Assembly (NCBI RefSeq): GCF_003286085.1
Contig: NW_020825288.1
Coordinates: 372,001 to 436,000 of the forward strand
Origin: Drosophila persimilis
Lineage: Eukaryota > Arthropoda > Insecta > Diptera > Drosophilidae
Direction: 5' to 3'
Length of the DNA: 64,000 nucleotides
Positions 59,101 through 64,000 of the stretch are shown piece by piece. The translations under genes and the position numbers were made by a program. How positions within the stretch are numbered: position 1 is the first letter of the stretch; each line of letters starts with the position of its first letter. The notes below the pieces were generated by a model. That model was not told the origin of the DNA and searched no databases. It saw only the letters and a list, made by a program, of their open reading frames with translations.

Positions 59101-62100
59101 AAAAAGTGGAGAAAAAAAGCGAAAGAGAACAACGGACGGCGGTCATGGTCTAATTGCATTTGGGCCCTGCTCGCCGAAAGGGGTAAACAGACATGCAAAA
59201 TTTGATCAACATCAATGGGTATTCGTATCCGTATTCGTATTCCCTCCCGAGGCGGGCCCAGCGAGGCGCATTAATCCAATTCCAATTGTGACATTCGCCC
59301 CGCCAGAAAGAGCCGCGGCGGATGTAACGGTCCGCAAGCGAATGACAAACAGTCGCATGATGTTCGTGATGCTTGTGGAAAGTGCAACAAAGGTCCTCCC
59401 TCCCATACCCATACCCTCCACCTAATTGCATGACAATGGAGCTGCAGAGTTGGATTTGGAGTTGGGGCTGGAGCGGGTTGCCAAAACTGAGTCAAGCCGA
59501 TGCTTCTGCAATTTGTGCAGTTGGGGAACGGACTGTTGAGGGCCTGTTCGGGTCTGGTCTCATGTAATTAACCTGCTAAACCGCTGTGACGCCTGACTGG
59601 CCTGATGTTCATGTCGCAGACTGCACACACACTCACAGAGGCACACAAATTGCCATAATAAATGACCAAAAATAAATAAATGAAATTTACGCAGAGCCCG
59701 AAGAGGGTGGTTCGTGGAGAGGGAGGCGTGGGCCCTGGTGGGAGGAGCCCCAACATTTTGTGGAGCTCTTTCTATATACCACATCCCATTGCCTTTATCT
59801 GCGTTGGGGTTGATAATTCCGTGTGTCTGTGTGGAGGCAGAACTTTCATTTTCATTCGCAAAAAAAATGGTAAAAATGGGCAAAACACAGCAGACGGAAA
59901 AACAAAGGAAAAGGCAGCCAAGCGAATGACGTGGCACAGAGCAAAATTGTAATAACTTTATGGAAGGAGAGTGGGATGTACAATGTGTACACTAGCCCAA
60001 GTATGGGGTTTGTGGTAAAAACAAAAAAAAGGGTTCAACAGGGCTCCAAGGGATGTGAGGTGTGTTTTGCAGGGAGCCAAAAGGGTGTACTGTAAATAGG
60101 ACGTGTTTTAATCCAAGATTTGCCTAAGCCATCACAGCTAGGACATGGAGCTTCGCAGAATAATAATATTTACACGAAGCATGAAACATTTCGATGCTCT
60201 TTCTTTTATTGGCCATGTGATGGTCCAAAGGAGCTACCAAATGTAGTCATTGCGATACAGACTGTACCACTCTCTACCCAGTGGCCCCATTCATCTCTCA
60301 TTTTCTGCCCTTTTATTTTCGTTACTTTCTTCTATTCCCTTTTTACGTCCGGCTTGAGGCAAAGAAACTTCTGGTGGTGTTGGTGTCTTAAGGCCACAGC
60401 GGACAGAAAACGATTTCATGCTTCCACCCTACCCCACTCGTTCTTTCTTAGAGACATTTATGAGTCACTCGGGCGACCGCAAAAATGTACATACATACAT
60501 ATGTACAAATACATATGTAAATATTGTATTGTAGGTACATATGTATGTGCATATGTATGTGGCTCCCAAGATGTGATATCTACGCAACAAAATCCACAAA
60601 GTACGCAGTAAAAATAAAACTCCATAAACCAGAAGATCCCAACAGCCAAGCATCCAACCAACACCCAGGCAAAGGCTGTGGGAGAGGCCGGAAAATGCGA
60701 GTGGAAAATGCCCAACATAAAACACCTTGTGTCCCACTCCCGTTCCCCCGACGCGGCCCACTCTGGGCTCCCCTACCCCACACATAGACGCGACCTCGGC
60801 CAAGCAGGAGAATGTTCTCAAACTTCTAACTCCAAAGAGAACAGAAGAGAAGAGAAGTGGCGGAGAGAGGAAAGAAAGAGAAGTGAGAGAAGCCAAATGA
60901 ATGCGAGGCGCATTGAAAAGGAAACCCAAGAGGCGGAAAATAACGCAAAAATCCAAAGAGGAAAATAGAAAAATAGAAAAATGTTCCATGTGCAAGTGTG
61001 CACAGATATTCGTACAGTATTTCCATATTTATGTATGTATAGGTGCACTACACATACATACATACATATCTAACAAGGTTCTATAGCTGAAGTTTGCACA
61101 ACTCCACCGAAAGAGAAGAACGCAGAAGGAAAGGAACCAAGAACCTATTCAAATGATATTAAGAGTTGAAAATGTTTTCTTTCAGTTATGATATACATAT
61201 AATAATCAAGTAGTTTTTTTCAGTGTACGGGCTTGAGATTCCCTTCGGCTTTGACGCACTGACGTAATGCGCCAAGTGCTGCGCCAAACTCCAACTCCTC
61301 CCTGCTCCCCCTCCCACTGACCATCACTCTCCCTCTCTCATTCTGACTCCCATCTCCATCTCCATGCCCCTCTCTTCTCCTTGCACCATGCACACAACAA
61401 TTTTTCAAGGTCCTAGAAAATTCACGATCAAGAACATGGAAAGTTCTGTTCGGCCTGCCATCCCCCCGCAGCACCGTAGCACCGCAGCACCGCAGCACCA
61501 CAGCACCACAGCCAACTCCATTCGAGGTTGGAGTTGGGTCGAGAGAGCGACACGCGCAAAAATGTTCAGCAGCAGGAAGAGGAGGAGCAGAGAGCACAAG
61601 TGGAGATTGGCGTGGAGCATGGGGTGGGGGGAGGAGCGGCAGAGGGAGGCGGAGTTGGCAAACGCTTTTGGTGGTGGATGTTCGAACAGCGCGCTAGCTG
61701 CGACTGCGCAGAGAGAGAGAGAGCAGTGAAAGGAAGAGTGGGAGCCGCCTGGAGGAAGGGGAACAAAGGAGTAAGCGGGAGGGAGAGTGAGCGAATGAGC
61801 AGGAGGAAGCGAGAGAGCGAATGGAGTTTGATGGACCTCCCGCTCGCTGTTGGGAGTGCCTTTTGTTGGGTCTCTGGTTGGCACTGACTCCTGGGTAGGC
61901 TTGGACTGGGGGGCGGCGAGTGGGGTGGGTGTGGGTTCGAACTGCAGTCGGAGCAGGAGTTGGGTTAGGACTGGGTTGTGTCTGTGTTGCCAGGGTTGCG
62001 GCCGAACTTGCGATTGAGGTTTATTTATGGCCCACGGCTTTTGGGCAAAATTTGATACCACGTGTTTGCTGCTGGCCTCCCACTCCCCTCCTGTCGTCCC

Positions 62101-63170
62101 ACCAAGCCGAATGGAGTTTGGGCCACAGGAAAACATTGGCATAGATAATGGCTAAAGGACAGGGGAACAGGGGACAGAAGAAGACCCGGGCCAGGACAAG
62201 GACCAGGACCAGGACCAACAGGCGAACGGTTGTAAAAAATAGAGGAAAACAAATGAGTCATTTGTTCCTGCCAAAACGGGAAACAGTAGAACACAAAAAC
62301 ATTTGGAGGGGAAAATCAATTGAATTGCGGTATACTGTAAGGGGGATACTTTTTACAGACGAATATTATTCGAAGAGCTGGAAACCACACAGAATTTAAT
62401 TTGAATTCAATAGAAAAAGTCCCTGTATTATCGAATTTCAATATAAATCTGTATAAATTTGCTTGTGGAAGGTATTTGGATTGGTTTAGTCCCTTATCCA
62501 CGTCTTAAACGGTCTAAACCTAATCAAGATCTTCTAGAGAATCCCAATATTACATTTTGAGTCAAATAGATTTCCAAACAAAAAAATATAAACAATATTC
62601 CATGTTCCCCCTCCTTGACATCCCGAACAAACCCATCTTCTCTGAAGACCCTTCGCCACAGCACAGATAACGAAACGGAGAGAAGAGAGAACATTTCATT
62701 CAATTTCGATACATAGAAATGTTGTCACAAAGGCCGGGCCCCAAAGACCAGAACACGTTTTCGGGCATTACATAAGCGGGAGTGGCTTCATGAGAGGAGG
62801 AGAGAGGATCGGTGGGGAAGAAAGTAAGGACAGAGCACGGGACACGGGGCAGGATTATGGGTCGAAAACAGGAAAGCAGACAAAACAAAAACCGGAAGGA
62901 CAGGAAAAAGTGGGCGAAATGTCAAAAAGTGGGCAGAGCAGGAGGAGAAGCAGCCGAAGAAGGAGGTGGAAGAACAGCCTGTTCTACGCTGCTGCCCACT
63001 CAAGAGTCTTCTTCTTCTTCTATCTCTTCTTCTGCCTCTTGTTTCGTGCTCTCCTGCCTCGCAAAAACAACAAACGAGTAGACGAGCAATAAAACAGAAA
63101 ACGATGTGCACACCAATACCAATGCCCGAAGCTCTCTGTGCGCAAATAGAGAGTGCAAGTATGCATGTGG

Positions 63171-63202
63171 GCATGGGTGTATGGGTGTATGGGTGTATGG
63201 GT
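63171..63202. repeat. GTATGGGT octamer, four units
   Basis: One GCATGGGT and three GTATGGGT units in tandem, followed by a TG-rich stretch. This is another G-run-bearing tandem repeat. Confidence 0.9.
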
Positions 63203-64000
63203 GTGTGTCTGTGTGTGGGAGTGGAGTGAGAGTATGTACAAAAGCAGACGACTGCAAACCACGAGAAGAGCTGCTTTCAAGGTCTGGTCTCTCTCTCTCT
63301 GCTCTGCCTTCCAGAACCTGCTCCTCTGCTGGCGTTCTCTGCTGCAGTTGTATGACGTCGTTGCCCTTGGACTTGCACTTGAAAACCGATGGAGTTGCAT
63401 GCCATTCTAATGCGCGCGCACATCCTCCTCCCTTCCCCGCGACAAGCAGCAACTCGAACAGCGACAGCGACGGCGACGGCGGCAGCGACTGCAGCTGCAG
63501 CCGCAGCCGAATGTTGCAAATTTCGTTTTCATGTTATAAAATGATTCGCGTCCACATGTATTGGTGGTTCTCTTCGGCTTTGCTTATGGCTTTTGGCAAG
63601 TGTGTGTGCTTGTGTCTGTGTGTGGAGAATGTGCAGCAGGCCCTGGTGCCTTCTCTCTCTCTCTCTCTCACACTCTCCAGCAGCGCGCCGGCAGCAAATT
63701 GATGTTGAAGGTCAGCGTGTTAGCAAAAATTGCATTCAATTTACATGTGTGTGTATACATGTGTAAGCTGCCATGTGTGTGTGTGCAACTTATCAAAGTT
63801 GGTCACATCAAAATTTTAAAAGGGAGGGAGTTTGGCCACTTTTAGTACCCACCAAAATGACGAACGCCAACAGCTAAAAAGTAAAATCAGGACGGAAGAG
63901 AACCCCTCCGCTGAGAACAGTGGACCAATAATTTCGTCCTAATGAAGCTGGACGCTGTTCGCTGGTCGGTACTTAATCGATTATCTGTGTATTCAAAAGA

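Larger units (their letters stand above)
44358..64000. other. 19.6-kb region with no supportable gene
   Basis: From the polyadenylation signal of the last secreted-protein gene to the right edge I find microsatellites, G/C-rich tandem repeats and many low-complexity open frames on both strands. None has a recognisable domain, plausible signal peptide or coherent splice chain. Composition is like that of Drosophila introns and regulatory DNA. It may be intronic to a gene whose exons lie to the right. Confidence 0.45.

Noticed and set aside
61405-62142. Minus-strand frame of 245 codons
   Set aside because: Pro/Ser/Leu-rich translation of low-complexity CT- and GGAG-rich DNA; no motif and no splice or start support.

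Overview
The window is animal nuclear DNA, almost certainly from a Drosophila species. The evidence is short GT-AG introns, TATA/Inr promoters, Drosophila-type cecropin genes, CLIP-domain serine proteases, tRNA genes with Pol III T-run terminators, and long non-coding stretches rich in TG, CT and TACA microsatellites. I recall the two proteases and the cecropin cluster as lying together in D. melanogaster (cytological region 99E, Muller element E). The species here looks to be outside the melanogaster subgroup, perhaps the obscura group, but that is only an inference.

Layout. Positions 1-8.5 kb hold a tandem cecropin array, all on the plus strand. One gene is cut by the left edge and five are complete (starts at 1195, 2263, 3407, 4982 and 8273). 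All have the two-exon, 63-codon form. The first two copies are CecA-like. The third is diverged in both promoter and protein. The last three encode one identical CecC-like preproprotein. From 8.6 to 28.9 kb I find no supportable gene. At 29.0-29.4 kb (minus strand) I assembled a three-exon gene for a small, very basic secreted peptide. At 31.2-31.8 kb there is an intact single-exon reading frame with a glycine-patterned double hydrophobic segment, tentatively Mic10-like. From 32.0 to 37.0 kb (minus strand) lie two neighbouring CLIP-domain trypsin-like zymogens that I recognise as the CG9737 and CG9733 type, both with complete catalytic triads. Two identical tRNA-Leu(UAG) genes sit at 38.3-38.8 kb. 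From 40.0 to 44.4 kb (plus strand) there is a cluster of four small secreted-protein genes with phase-0 introns: two apparent paralogues with basic C-termini, an alanine-rich repeat protein, and a protein built from duplicated exon modules. From 44.4 kb to the right edge I see only non-coding sequence with microsatellites and G-rich tandem repeats.

How they work together. The cecropins are secreted antimicrobial peptides made on infection. Several copies keep a kappaB-like site about 10 bp from a GATA site, the arrangement known from Imd/Relish control of cecropins. The two proteases are of the kind that act in extracellular activation cascades (Toll or melanization), but their targets are not readable from sequence. 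The small secreted-protein genes have no assigned function. Their closeness to immune genes is suggestive, not proof of a shared role. Exon coordinates for all spliced genes were derived by eye from splice signals and reading-frame continuity.
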